Shown: positions 6,961 through 14,419 of the stretch, piece by piece
Layout of the letters: the number at the start of each line of letters is the position of its first letter
Numbering within the stretch: the first letter of the stretch is position 1
Origin: Tannerella sp.
GTDB lineage: Bacteria; Bacteroidota; Bacteroidia; Bacteroidales; Tannerellaceae
DNA: 18,233 nucleotides
Assembly (NCBI GenBank): GCA_031279875.1
Contig: JAITHS010000015.1
Span: 1-18,233 of the forward strand
Reading direction: 5' to 3'
Translations under genes and position numbers: made by a program
Notes under the pieces: model-generated
Databases searched by the model: none
What the model was told of the DNA's origin: nothing
The model's input: only the letters and a program-made list of their open reading frames with translations

Positions 6961-8219
6961 AAAAAATCATTACCGCATTTTGCCGCATCATACTCGGCGC
7001 GACGTTCATCTTTTCGGGAATGATGAAGGCTATTGACCCCGTCGGTGGGGCGCTGAAGCAGAACGATTACTTCGGAGCGTTCAACTTGTCGGCGTTCAAC
7101 GACATCGCGTTCTTTACCTCAATCAATCTCTCGGCAATAGAGTTTGTGATGGGAGTATCTATCTTGCTGGCGGTCTATCGCCGATGGACTACTCTTATTA
7201 TACTGCTCTTCATGTCGTTTATGACGCTGCTGACGCTCTATTTGGCAATTTTTAACCCCGTTCACGACTGCGGATGCTTCGGCGACGCGCTGATTATCAC
7301 TAACTGGCAAACGTTTTTTAAGAATGCTCTCATCCTGCTGCCCGCCGCCGTTGTAACTTTTGTTTGGAAACGCAAAATGACGCCGTTTTACTCTAAACAT
7401 ACACGCCTGTTTGTGCCTGTCTTTGCGTATGTTTTTATTATGTGTTTCCAATATTGGAACTATTACAACTTGCCGGTAGTTGACTTCCGCCCCTACAAAA
7501 TCGGTGCGCATATCCCGACGCAGATGACTATACCCGACGACGCCCCGCGTGATGAAGTGGAGTTTGTTTATACCAAAAACGGTCGCGATAAACAGTTTAA
7601 AATGAGCGAGTTGGAAGAAGCCGATTCGACATGGACGTTTAAAGAACAAAAAATTGTGAAGCGTGGTTTCGTTCCGCCGATAATTTCTTTCGAACTGTAT
7701 GATAACAAGGATAATAACATTGCCGACTTGCTGCTTGAAGACGGCGCGAAAGTGTTCCTGCTCGTCGCGCCTTACCTCGACAAGGCAAGCGACAAAACAA
7801 TTGACGAAATCAACTACATCTATGACTACACCCGCGAGCATGACATAAAGTTCTACTGTGTAACGAGTTCGGCACCGGAATGGATTACGGTATGGGTCAA
7901 AACTACCGGCGCCGAGTATCCTTTCCTGACCGCCGACGACGTTACGCTCAAAACTATGATACGCTCCAATCCGGGGTTGGTGTTGCTAAAATCAGGCACG
8001 GTATTGAAAAAATGGCACTATCTCAACATCCCGTCGCAAGAGACCGCTATCGCTGATATTGAGCAACTTATCAACTCGACAGACCCGCCACCGCCACCCA
8101 ATAACAAAGTGTGGCTTTGGATAATACTGATTTTTGCTGTTCCATTTTTACTCGTTAAGCTCCAAACCGCTTGCAGGGTTAAAACCACTGCAAGGGTTCG
8201 TGGTACCGTCATCCCATAA
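6957..8219 (+). CDS. DoxX/MauE-like membrane protein with C-terminal thioredoxin-like domain (BT_3928-like)
   Basis: A 420-aa integral membrane protein. Hydrophobic segments lie at about 5-22, 57-73, 78-98, 120-137 and 150-165, with the motif HDCGCFGDA (103-111) between the third and fourth; this DCGCFG signature is typical of MauE/DoxX-like redox membrane proteins. A soluble region (about 180-375) has a thioredoxin-like pattern (VFLLVAPYLD ... FYCVTSSAPEW ... GLVLLKSGTVLKKW) but no CxxC. A proline run precedes a last membrane segment (384-401). The final 20 residues, K401-P420, are encoded by dispersed repeat copy 2 and so are probably not native. It overlaps the oxidoreductase gene by 4 bp. 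A role in envelope redox chemistry is an inference. Confidence 0.85.
   Translation: MKKIITAFCRIILGATFIFSGMMKAIDPVGGALKQNDYFGAFNLSAFNDIAFFTSINLSAIEFVMGVSILLAVYRRWTTLIILLFMSFMTLLTLYLAIFNPVHDCGCFGDALIITNWQTFFKNALILLPAAVVTFVWKRKMTPFYSKHTRLFVPVFAYVFIMCFQYWNYYNLPVVDFRPYKIGAHIPTQMTIPDDAPRDEVEFVYTKNGRDKQFKMSELEEADSTWTFKEQKIVKRGFVPPIISFELYDNKDNNIADLLLEDGAKVFLLVAPYLDKASDKTIDEINYIYDYTREHDIKFYCVTSSAPEWITVWVKTTGAEYPFLTADDVTLKTMIRSNPGLVLLKSGTVLKKWHYLNIPSQETAIADIEQLINSTDPPPPPNNKVWLWIILIFAVPFLLVKLQTACRVKTTARVRGTVIP
8156..8215 (+). repeat. Dispersed hairpin element, copy 2 (inside the 3' end of the DoxX-like gene)
   Basis: It shares TAAGCTCCAAACCG, the CTTGCAG/CTGCAAG stem and GGTACCGTCATCCC (8202-8215) with copy 1. 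It has one T fewer after GGGTT (8178-8180). That deletion keeps the upstream reading frame open, because the copy 1 version would give an in-frame TAA here. A heptamer tract follows directly, then rhaB. Confidence 0.85.
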
Positions 8220-8260
8220 TTCGTAATTTTTAATTCGTAATTTTTAATTGTTCAATTCTT
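8217..8260 (+). repeat. TAATTNN heptamer tract abutting rhaB
   Basis: Units TAATTCG, TAATTTT, TAATTCG, TAATTTT, TAATTGT, then TCAATTC and TT, followed at once by the rhaB ATG. It is the AATTAAN family in the opposite orientation. The first unit supplies the stop codon (TAA 8217-8219) of the DoxX-like gene. Confidence 0.82.
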
Positions 8261-9679
8261 ATGGCAAAACATTATTTTCTGGCATTTGACCTCGGAGCAA
8301 CGAGCGGACGCTCAATACTCGGCTCCCTGCAAGGCGACGATTTCGAGATGCGTGAACTGACACGCTTTCCGAACGCTGTCATGCAACTTCACGGACGATA
8401 TTATTGGGATATCGCCGGACTGTATAAATCTCTTAAAGAGGGACTTAAAGAATGCGCCCGTCAGGGCATCCGCCCGACGTCTATCGGTATCGATACATGG
8501 GGCGTTGATTTCGGTTATATCGGCGCCGACGGCTCTATACTCGGCTTTCCGCGAGCCTATCGCGACCCTTATACTGATGGTATGGCAGACAAATATTTCG
8601 CACAAGTAATGCCGCGTGAAAAAGTATATTCGCTGACAGGCATACAGGTAATGAATTTCAACAGCCTGTTTCAACTTTATGCCGCTGATAATGAAAATTA
8701 CGCGCCTTTTAAAGCAGCATCCGAAATTCTGTTTATGCCTGATTTACTGGCGTATATGCTTACCGGCAAGAAGATTTGCGAATATACCGAAGCATCTACT
8801 TCGCAGATTCTCAACCCCGTAACGCGCCGGTTTGAAACATCTTTACTGTCAGCCGCCGGATTAAAGCCGTCGTTACTATGCCCGTTAGTAGAACCCGGAA
8901 CGGTAATAGGCTCATTAACAGACTATCTGGCAGAAGAAACGGGTATCGGACACGTTCCGGTAGTAGCCGTCGCAGGACACGACACAGCATCGGCAGTGCT
9001 TGCAGTACCGGCGTCAGACCGCAATTTCGCATACCTCAGCAGCGGCACGTGGAGCCTTCTCGGAGTCGAAACAGACAAACCGATATTGACGAAAGAAGCG
9101 TTTAACAACAATTTTACCAACGAAGGTGGCGTAGAAGGAACGACACGTTTCCTGAAAAATATCACCGGAATGTGGCTTTTAGAGCAGTGTCGCAAGGAAT
9201 GGGCAAAAGAAGGACGGGAGTATAACTATACCCAAATCATGGAAATGGCAGTTGCGGCGGAGGGTTTCAAATCGACGGTTAATCCCGACGACCTGCGGTT
9301 CATCAATCCTGCGAGTATGACGGCAATGCTGGCGCATGTATGCGAAGAAAACGGAATGAAACCGCCCACAACCGACAGCGAATACGTGCGTTGCATCTTC
9401 GAGAGCCTTGTCGGTCGCTATGTCGAAATGATGACAATGCTTTCAGGAATGGTTGATTTCCCGCTCAACAAACTGCATATCATCGGCGGCGGTTCTCAAA
9501 ATACGCTTATCAACCAAATGACGGCAAAGGCGCTCGGTATCCCCGTTATAGCCGGCCCATCGGAAGCAACGGCTGCCGGCAACTGCCTGATGCAAGCCTG
9601 TGCCGCATCTTTAGTGCGCGACCGCTGGGAGATACGGCAGATCGTAGCCAAAGCGTTTAAAGTGAAGACATACTCTTGA
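8261..9679 (+). CDS. rhaB: L-rhamnulokinase
   Basis: A 472-aa FGGY-family carbohydrate kinase that phosphorylates L-rhamnulose to rhamnulose-1-phosphate in the cytoplasm. The N-terminal phosphate-binding segment is FDLGATSGRS (9-18). Rhamnulokinase-type sequences include IDTWGVDFGYIG (77-88) and TGIQVMNFNSLFQLY (126-140). The catalytic base is Asp241 in AGHDTASAV. The C-terminal nucleotide-binding domain has SSGTWSLLG and GGGSQN followed by GPSEATAAGN. Overall it resembles the B. thetaiotaomicron enzyme. The usual partners (rhaA isomerase, rhaD aldolase, transporter, AraC-type regulator) are absent from the window. The leader is a heptamer tract. It converges with folD and the two stop codons are directly adjacent. 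Confidence 0.93.
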   Translation: MAKHYFLAFDLGATSGRSILGSLQGDDFEMRELTRFPNAVMQLHGRYYWDIAGLYKSLKEGLKECARQGIRPTSIGIDTWGVDFGYIGADGSILGFPRAYRDPYTDGMADKYFAQVMPREKVYSLTGIQVMNFNSLFQLYAADNENYAPFKAASEILFMPDLLAYMLTGKKICEYTEASTSQILNPVTRRFETSLLSAAGLKPSLLCPLVEPGTVIGSLTDYLAEETGIGHVPVVAVAGHDTASAVLAVPASDRNFAYLSSGTWSLLGVETDKPILTKEAFNNNFTNEGGVEGTTRFLKNITGMWLLEQCRKEWAKEGREYNYTQIMEMAVAAEGFKSTVNPDDLRFINPASMTAMLAHVCEENGMKPPTTDSEYVRCIFESLVGRYVEMMTMLSGMVDFPLNKLHIIGGGSQNTLINQMTAKALGIPVIAGPSEATAAGNCLMQACAASLVRDRWEIRQIVAKAFKVKTYS

Positions 9680-10564
9680 TTAATTCCTTTGTTTCGCTGC
9701 TTGAAGGGTGTTGATCATCAGCGATACGATTGTCATCGGTCCTACGCCTCCGGGTACGGGGGTGATATAACTGCATTTAGGGGCTACTTCGGCAAATGCG
9801 ACGTCGCCCGTCAGTTTGAAACCGCTTTTAGTCTGTGCGTTAGGTACGCGAGTAGTGCCGACGTCTATTACTACGGCGCCTTCTTTAACCATGTCGGCGG
9901 TGAGAAATTCGGGAGCGCCGAGAGCGGCGATAATGATGTCGGCTGTGAGGCTTATCTCGCGGATGTTGGGCGTGCGGCTGTGGCAAACGGTTACGGTACA
10001 GTCTCCCGGCACGGCTTTTTGCATCAGCATCATGGCTACGGGTTTGCCGACGATATTGCTGCGACCAAGTATAACGCAATGCTTACCTTTTGTTTCGATG
10101 TTGTAGTATTTTAGCAATTCGCAGATACCGGCCGGCGTTGCCGACTTGAAGCACGGCAGTCCGAGCGATAGACGTCCGACGTTGACGGGGTGGAAGCCGT
10201 CCACATCTTTGTGCCAATCAATGGCTTCGATGATTTTTTGCGACGAAATATGCTTCGGCAGAGGCAGTTGAACGATGAAGCCGTCGATGTCGGCGTCGTT
10301 GTTGAGATTGTCAACCGTTTTGAGCAATGCCGCTTCCGTTACGTCGTCTTCGTAGCGGATAAGCGTTGATTTGAAGCCGAGTTCGTCGCATGTGCGCACT
10401 TTGTTGGCTACATACGTTTCACTGCCGCCGTCATGTCCTACAAGTACTGCCGCCAGATGTGGCGTCTTGCCGCCTGCTACCTTTATTGCAGCCGTATCAG
10501 CGGCGATTTTTAGTTTTATATGCGCGGCAACTTCCTTGCCGTCAATCAGTTTGTATTGTTCCAT
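9680..10564 (-). CDS. folD: Bifunctional methylenetetrahydrofolate dehydrogenase/cyclohydrolase
   Basis: A 294-aa cytoplasmic enzyme that interconverts 5,10-methylene-, methenyl- and 10-formyl-tetrahydrofolate for purine and one-carbon metabolism. Key residues are Tyr51 and Lys55 in YVANK (equivalent to E. coli Tyr50 and Lys54), VQLPLPKH (98-105), [10 protein letters not shown] (119-128), the NADP-binding motif GRSNIVGKP (167-175) and the C-terminal signature [10 protein letters not shown] (269-278). The gene follows ffh by 28 bp on the same strand with no promoter box between, so they are probably one transcript. Its TAA (9680-9682) touches the rhaB TGA, leaving no room for a separate terminator. 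Confidence 0.96.
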   Translation of the reverse strand: MEQYKLIDGKEVAAHIKLKIAADTAAIKVAGGKTPHLAAVLVGHDGGSETYVANKVRTCDELGFKSTLIRYEDDVTEAALLKTVDNLNNDADIDGFIVQLPLPKHISSQKIIEAIDWHKDVDGFHPVNVGRLSLGLPCFKSATPAGICELLKYYNIETKGKHCVILGRSNIVGKPVAMMLMQKAVPGDCTVTVCHSRTPNIREISLTADIIIAALGAPEFLTADMVKEGAVVIDVGTTRVPNAQTKSGFKLTGDVAFAEVAPKCSYITPVPGGVGPMTIVSLMINTLQAAKQRN

Positions 10565-10592
10565 ATTGTTTATGTATTGTAACCACTCACCA

Positions 10593-11918
10593 CTATCTCC
10601 TCCCTATCATTTTTTTTGCTCCTCCGACGCCGGAGGTTGTTATGGTGCGCATCATCTTGCGCACGTCGTCGAACTGTTTCACTAAACGGTTCACTTCTTG
10701 TACGTTAGTACCGCTGCCTTTGGCTATTCGCAGACGGCGTGTGCCGTTGAGGATAGCCGGATTAGTACGTTCTTCCGGCGTCATGGAATAGATGATAGCT
10801 TCGATGTTTTTGAACGCATTGTCGTCAACATCAATGTTTTTCATCATCTTATTGACGCCCGGTATCATCGAAGCGAGGTCTTTCAAATTACCCATTTTCT
10901 TGATTTGCTTTATCTGACCGAGAAAGTCGTTGAAGTCAAACTGATTTTTGGCAAGACGTTTAGTCAAACGGCGGGCTTCTTCCTCATCAAACTGTTCCTG
11001 AGCGCGTTCGACGAACGATACGATGTCGCCCATTCCCAGAATACGGTCTGCCATACGTTCGGGGTGGAACACGTCCAAAGCATCCATCTTTTCGCCTGTT
11101 CCGACAAATTTGATTGGTTTGTTCACTACCGAGCGTATTGAGAGCGCTGCTCCGCCACGTGTATCGCCGTCGAGTTTGGTCAGCACAACGCCGTTAAAAT
11201 CAAGGCGGTCATTAAATTCTTTCGCCGTATTGACAGCGTCCTGACCTGTCATGGCATCAACCACAAACAGTATCTCTTCGGGCTTCACAGCATCTTTTAT
11301 CGCTTTGATTTCCTGCATCATAGCCTCATCGATGGCGAGGCGACCGGCGGTATCGATTATAACGAGATCTTTGCCCGTCCGTTTGGCTTCTGCGATGGCA
11401 TGGCGCGCTATCTCGACGGGATTTTTGCTCTCCGGCTCCGAAAAGACGGGGATGCCGATTTGCTCGCCGAGTATGCGCAGTTGTTCGATAGCGGCCGGAC
11501 GGTAAACGTCGCCGGCAACGAGCATCGGGTTCTTGCCGCGTTTGGTTTTCAGCATGTTAGCCAACTTGCCGGAGAACGTCGTCTTACCCGATCCCTGCAA
11601 TCCCGACATCAGAATAACGGCCGGTGAGCCTTTGATATTAATATCGGTAGCAGAGCCACCCATCAGCAGAGCGAGTTCGTCGTGTACGATTTTGATCATC
11701 AACTGACTTGGTTTGAGCGCCGTCAGCACGTTCTGACCCATCGCTTTTTCCTTGACGGTGTCGGTAAACGTCTTCGCTACTTTGTAATTGACGTCGGCAT
11801 CAAGCAAGGCGCGGCGCACGTCTTTAAGCGTCTCCGCAACGTTGATTTCGGTTATCCGGCCTTCGCCTTTCAGCAACTTGAACGACCGTTCAAGTTTTTC
11901 ATTTAGATTTTCAAACAT
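10593..11918 (-). CDS. ffh: Signal recognition particle GTPase
   Basis: A 441-aa SRP54 homologue that binds 4.5S RNA and signal peptides and delivers ribosomes to FtsY at the membrane. The N domain is residues 1-90. The G domain has GLQGSGKTT (106-114), DVYRPAA (137-143), DTAGR (189-193), TKLDGD (247-252) and GTGEK. The methionine-rich M domain (about 300-441) includes LRIAKGSGT, the RNA-binding helix-turn region, followed by [15 protein letters not shown]. Length is typical. A consensus promoter lies upstream and folD follows. Confidence 0.97.
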   Translation of the reverse strand: MFENLNEKLERSFKLLKGEGRITEINVAETLKDVRRALLDADVNYKVAKTFTDTVKEKAMGQNVLTALKPSQLMIKIVHDELALLMGGSATDINIKGSPAVILMSGLQGSGKTTFSGKLANMLKTKRGKNPMLVAGDVYRPAAIEQLRILGEQIGIPVFSEPESKNPVEIARHAIAEAKRTGKDLVIIDTAGRLAIDEAMMQEIKAIKDAVKPEEILFVVDAMTGQDAVNTAKEFNDRLDFNGVVLTKLDGDTRGGAALSIRSVVNKPIKFVGTGEKMDALDVFHPERMADRILGMGDIVSFVERAQEQFDEEEARRLTKRLAKNQFDFNDFLGQIKQIKKMGNLKDLASMIPGVNKMMKNIDVDDNAFKNIEAIIYSMTPEERTNPAILNGTRRLRIAKGSGTNVQEVNRLVKQFDDVRKMMRTITTSGVGGAKKMIGRR

Positions 11919-11941
11919 ATTTTCTTTCTGATTTGAGAGTG

Positions 11942-11973
11942 CAAAAGTACATAGAAATCACGAAATTCCCAAA
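11942..11973 (-). promoter_or_regulatory. Full Bacteroidetes-type promoter for ffh
   Basis: On the minus strand TTTG (11973-11970) is followed after exactly 20 bp by TACTTTTG (11949-11942). This matches the complete TTTG-N19-21-TAnnTTTG consensus. Transcription would start near 11936, giving a leader of about 18 nt before the ffh ATG. It is the best promoter match in the window. Confidence 0.75.
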
Positions 11974-12013
11974 CATTAAATTTATGTTTGTATGTCATTT
12001 GAAAAAATTTATG

Positions 12014-12021
12014 TACCTTTG
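12014..12021 (+). promoter_or_regulatory. -7 promoter box for fabG
   Basis: TACCTTTG matches TAnnTTTG. A TTTG at 11987-11990 is 23 bp upstream, slightly beyond the usual spacing. The start would be near 12027, giving a leader of about 25 nt. The box is back to back with the ffh promoter in a 133-bp divergent region. Confidence 0.6.
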
Positions 12022-12051
12022 CACTAAATTTACATATAAAACAAATTAAAG

Positions 12052-12798
12052 ATGAAACTTTTAGAAGGAAAAACAGCGCTTGTAACAGGCGCCGCACGCG
12101 GGATAGGAAAGGCTATCGCGCTTAAATTTGCCTCCGAAGGGGCTAACGTTGCTTTTACCGATCTCGCGATCGACGACAACGGTAAGACTACGGAATATGA
12201 AATTGCTGCTTACGGCGTCAAAGCAAAGGGCTATGCCTCAAATGCAGCTATCTTCGACGATGCTCACAAAACGGTCGAAGAAGTTGTAAAGGATTTCGGA
12301 CGGATTGATATATTAGTCAATAATGCCGGAATAACAAAAGACGGACTGATGCTGCGTATGACGGAGTTGCAGTGGGACGCCGTTATCAATATCAACCTCA
12401 AATCGGCGTTTAATTATATCCATGCCATAACTCCTGTGATGATGAAGCAAAAAGCAGGCAGCATAATCAATATGGCGTCGGTTGTAGGAGTGTCGGGCAA
12501 TGCCGGACAGTCAAACTACTCCGCCTCCAAAGCAGGGATGATAGGCCTTGCAAAATCGATCGCCAAAGAACTTGGCTCGCGTGGAATACGCGCTAACGCT
12601 ATCGCTCCGGGTTTTATTATTACCGACATGACGGCAGCACTGCCCGAAAAAGTGCGCGAAGAATGGGAAAAGACTATCCCTTTGCGTCGCGGCGGTACTC
12701 CTGACGACGTGGCGAAAGTGGCGCTCTTTCTCGCTTCCGACTTGGCAGATTATGTAACCGGACAGGTTATTCATTGCTGCGGAGGAATGAACACTTGA
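12052..12798 (+). CDS. fabG: 3-oxoacyl-[acyl-carrier-protein] reductase
   Basis: A 248-aa short-chain dehydrogenase that reduces 3-oxoacyl-ACP with NADPH in the first reduction of fatty-acid elongation. The cofactor motif TGAARGIG is at 12-19 and NNAG at 90-93. The catalytic Ser143, Tyr156 and Lys160 (YSASK) are all in place. RANAIAPGFI and the C-terminal GQVIHCCGGMNT follow the FabG pattern closely, which favours FabG over other short-chain dehydrogenases. It has its own promoter and is divergent from ffh. A heptamer tract begins 2 bp after its stop codon. Confidence 0.93.
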   Translation: MKLLEGKTALVTGAARGIGKAIALKFASEGANVAFTDLAIDDNGKTTEYEIAAYGVKAKGYASNAAIFDDAHKTVEEVVKDFGRIDILVNNAGITKDGLMLRMTELQWDAVININLKSAFNYIHAITPVMMKQKAGSIINMASVVGVSGNAGQSNYSASKAGMIGLAKSIAKELGSRGIRANAIAPGFIITDMTAALPEKVREEWEKTIPLRRGGTPDDVAKVALFLASDLADYVTGQVIHCCGGMNT

Positions 12799-12800
12799 TG

Positions 12801-12850
12801 AATTAAAAATTAAAAATTACGAATTAATTACGAATTACAAATTAAAAATT
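12801..12850 (+). repeat. AATTAAN heptamer tract abutting the Uma2 gene
   Basis: Units AATTAAA, AATTAAA, AATTACG, a 4-bp partial unit AATT, AATTACG, AATTACA, AATTAAA, then AATT running directly into the Uma2 ATG at 12851, so the last unit reads AATTATG. It fills the whole gap from fabG to Uma2 apart from 2 bp. Confidence 0.85.
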
Positions 12851-13441
12851 ATGGGAGTTGCATTAGACATCAATAAACGGTATTCTTACGCAGATTATCA
12901 GAATTGGATGGATGGTAAGGTTTACGAATTGTTTGACGGAATTGTCAAGATGATGTCGCCTGCACCTCGCGCCCGACATCAGGAGTTGATTTATGAGTTT
13001 TGCGGTGAGTTTAGAAGAATAATAAAGAATCATAAGGGTAAATGTAAAGTTTATCCTGCGCCTTTCGACGTCCGATTGCCAAAGAACGGCGAGAAAGAAG
13101 ATAAAGACATCTATACCGTTGTGCAGCCGGATTTATGTGTTGTCTGCGACTTGTCGAAGATTGACGAGCGCGGCTGTCTTGGCGCCCCCGATATGATCAT
13201 TGAGGTACAGTCGTTCGCTACTGCAAAGCACGATTTGAATGAGAAATTCCGCCTCTACGAGTGCGCCGGAGTGCGTGAATATTGGGTTGTGTTTCCTTAC
13301 GAAAATGCTATCCTTAAATTCCTTATCGGTGAAGACGGTAAATACGGCGAAGCCGAACGTTTTGAATTTGATGCCGAAATAGAGATTTCTACTTTCGCAG
13401 GCGAGAAAATCAAACTCAAAGATATTTTTGATAATGGTTAA
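12851..13441 (+). CDS. Uma2-family (DUF820) putative endonuclease
   Basis: A 196-aa protein with the PD-(D/E)xK-like Uma2 layout. YELFDG is at 25-30, MSPAPRARHQ at 35-44, QPDL with Asp94 at 92-95, IEV with Glu118 at 117-119, and AKHDLNEKFRLYECAGVREYWVV at 125-147 split by the usual helix. The normally strong VLSPST segment is here VQSFAT, so the acidic residues are kept but the flanking signature is changed. Biochemical roles of Uma2 proteins are poorly known and nuclease activity is inferred from the fold. No toxin-antitoxin or transposase partner is next to it. Its leader is entirely heptamer repeats. RluA-like follows after 6 bp, so they are probably cotranscribed. Confidence 0.82.
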   Translation: MGVALDINKRYSYADYQNWMDGKVYELFDGIVKMMSPAPRARHQELIYEFCGEFRRIIKNHKGKCKVYPAPFDVRLPKNGEKEDKDIYTVVQPDLCVVCDLSKIDERGCLGAPDMIIEVQSFATAKHDLNEKFRLYECAGVREYWVVFPYENAILKFLIGEDGKYGEAERFEFDAEIEISTFAGEKIKLKDIFDNG

Positions 13442-13447
13442 CGGTTT

Positions 13448-14116
13448 ATGGAGATTTTATACGAAGATAACCATCTTATAGCGGTTAATAAGACTTGCCA
13501 TGAGATTGTGCAGGGCGACAAGACCGGCGACAAACCGCTTTCGGAACTGTTAAAGGCTTATATCAAAGAGAAATATGCCAAACAGGGAGAGGTCTTTCTC
13601 GGCGTGCCGCACCGGTTAGACCGCCCTGTAACCGGCGCTGTGCTTTTTGCGAGGACGAGCAAGGCTTTGTCGCGCCTCAACGATATGTTCCGTAACGGCG
13701 ACATCCGCAAGACATACTTGGCTATTACCGCCAAATGCCCGCCGTCGGAAGAGGGTGAACTGACGCATTGGTTAGTCCGCAACGAAAAACAAAACAAGAC
13801 TTACGCTAACAACATCGAAAAACCGGATTCGAAAAAAGCCGTTCTTCACTACAAAATCATTTCCAAATCAGACAACTATTATTTGTTAGAAATAGATTTG
13901 AAGACAGGTCGGCATCATCAGATACGCAGTCAGTTGGCCGCAATAGGCTGTCCGATCAAAGGCGACTTGAAATATGGCGCTCCACGCTCTAATCCCGACG
14001 GCGGCATCAGTCTCCATGCTCGCAGTATCGCTTTTACGCATCCTGTGTCGAAAGAGCCGATCGAAATCATCGCCGAAACACCGCAAGACAATCTCTGGAA
14101 AGCACTGTTTCAATGA
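13448..14116 (+). CDS. RluA-family pseudouridine synthase (no S4 domain)
   Basis: A 222-aa protein that isomerises uridine to pseudouridine in rRNA or tRNA; the target cannot be read from the sequence. The catalytic Asp58 lies in HRLDRPVTGAVLFAR (55-69). Later family motifs are RKTYLAI, TGRHHQIRSQLAAIGCPI and GDLKYG. There is no N-terminal S4 RNA-binding domain; the protein starts directly with the catalytic-domain strand ILYEDNHLIAVNK, as in the shorter RluA-family members of Bacteroidetes. It is 6 bp downstream of the Uma2 gene, which suggests a shared transcript rather than a shared function. The stop codon is followed by a small hairpin and the convergent repeat region. Confidence 0.9.
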   Translation: MEILYEDNHLIAVNKTCHEIVQGDKTGDKPLSELLKAYIKEKYAKQGEVFLGVPHRLDRPVTGAVLFARTSKALSRLNDMFRNGDIRKTYLAITAKCPPSEEGELTHWLVRNEKQNKTYANNIEKPDSKKAVLHYKIISKSDNYYLLEIDLKTGRHHQIRSQLAAIGCPIKGDLKYGAPRSNPDGGISLHARSIAFTHPVSKEPIEIIAETPQDNLWKALFQ

Positions 14117-14120
14117 TCTC

Positions 14121-14136
14121 GTCGTTTCGTAACGAC
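14121..14136. other. Small perfect hairpin after the pseudouridine synthase gene
   Basis: GTCGTT (14121-14126) and AACGAC (14131-14136) form a 6-bp stem with a 4-nt loop, 5 bp after the stop codon. There is no T-run on the plus strand, so it would be at best a weak terminator or 3'-end stabiliser. Confidence 0.35.
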
Positions 14137-14216
14137 AAAAAGAGACACGGAGAATAAACTACGTGGATTGGTACTTTTTTTCCTGCGTAGCCATTTTCAA
14201 ATGCCCGCGCCAATGC

Positions 14217-14259
14217 AAAAAAACAGGCGGCTACTCATCAAAATTGAATAGTCACCCGC
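14217..14259 (-). terminator. Leftward rho-independent terminator
   Basis: Read on the minus strand, GCGG and CTATTC pair with GAGTAG and CCGC around a 9-nt loop, with a 4-nt bulge, followed within 3 nt by seven Ts (complement of 14217-14223). One pair is a G-U wobble on this strand but a mismatch on the other, which supports the leftward direction. It probably ends the panB-gltD-ROK transcript, about 160 bp after the ROK stop. Confidence 0.55.
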
Positions 14260-14281
14260 TTCTTATTGCCTGCTTATACGA

Positions 14282-14372
14282 AGTCCCGCCGGGACGACAC
14301 TTTATTAACCTGGGACTTTAGTCTCCGGTGAGAGGAGTCATATCAACAATAGTCCCGCATGGGCAGACACTT
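14282..14372. repeat. GTCCCGC-type intergenic repeat pair with central hairpin
   Basis: Two imperfect direct copies of a 21-22 bp unit start at 14282 and 14351; both begin AGTCCCGC and end GACACTT. The first contains the near-perfect palindrome GTCCCGCCGGGAC (14283-14295). Between the copies, 14308-14329 folds as a hairpin around GACTTTAGTC, with ACC and GGT at its base. The pattern resembles degenerate GTCCCG-type intergenic repeats that I recall from Bacteroidetes genomes; a genome-wide search is needed to confirm this. Confidence 0.6.
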
Positions 14373-14419
14373 GGTTACGCCGCATACAAGGGTTGTTGCC
14401 TGCCGAAATTCGTGCGTTA

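Larger units (their letters stand above)
14117..14419. other. 303-bp convergent intergenic region
   Basis: This lies between the 3' ends of the pseudouridine synthase gene (plus) and the ROK gene (minus). It holds the small hairpin at 14121, a leftward terminator at 14217-14259 and a GTCCCGC repeat pair at 14282-14372. The short open frames here lack any recognisable protein feature. No tRNA fold was found. Confidence 0.7.

Noticed and set aside
7119..7841. 240-codon open frame on the minus strand
   Set aside because: It is antisense to the DoxX-like gene and low in recognisable structure; a shadow frame.
14281..14419. tRNA or small structured RNA gene
   Set aside because: No cloverleaf, anticodon arm or TTC loop could be built; the hairpins are explained by the repeat units.
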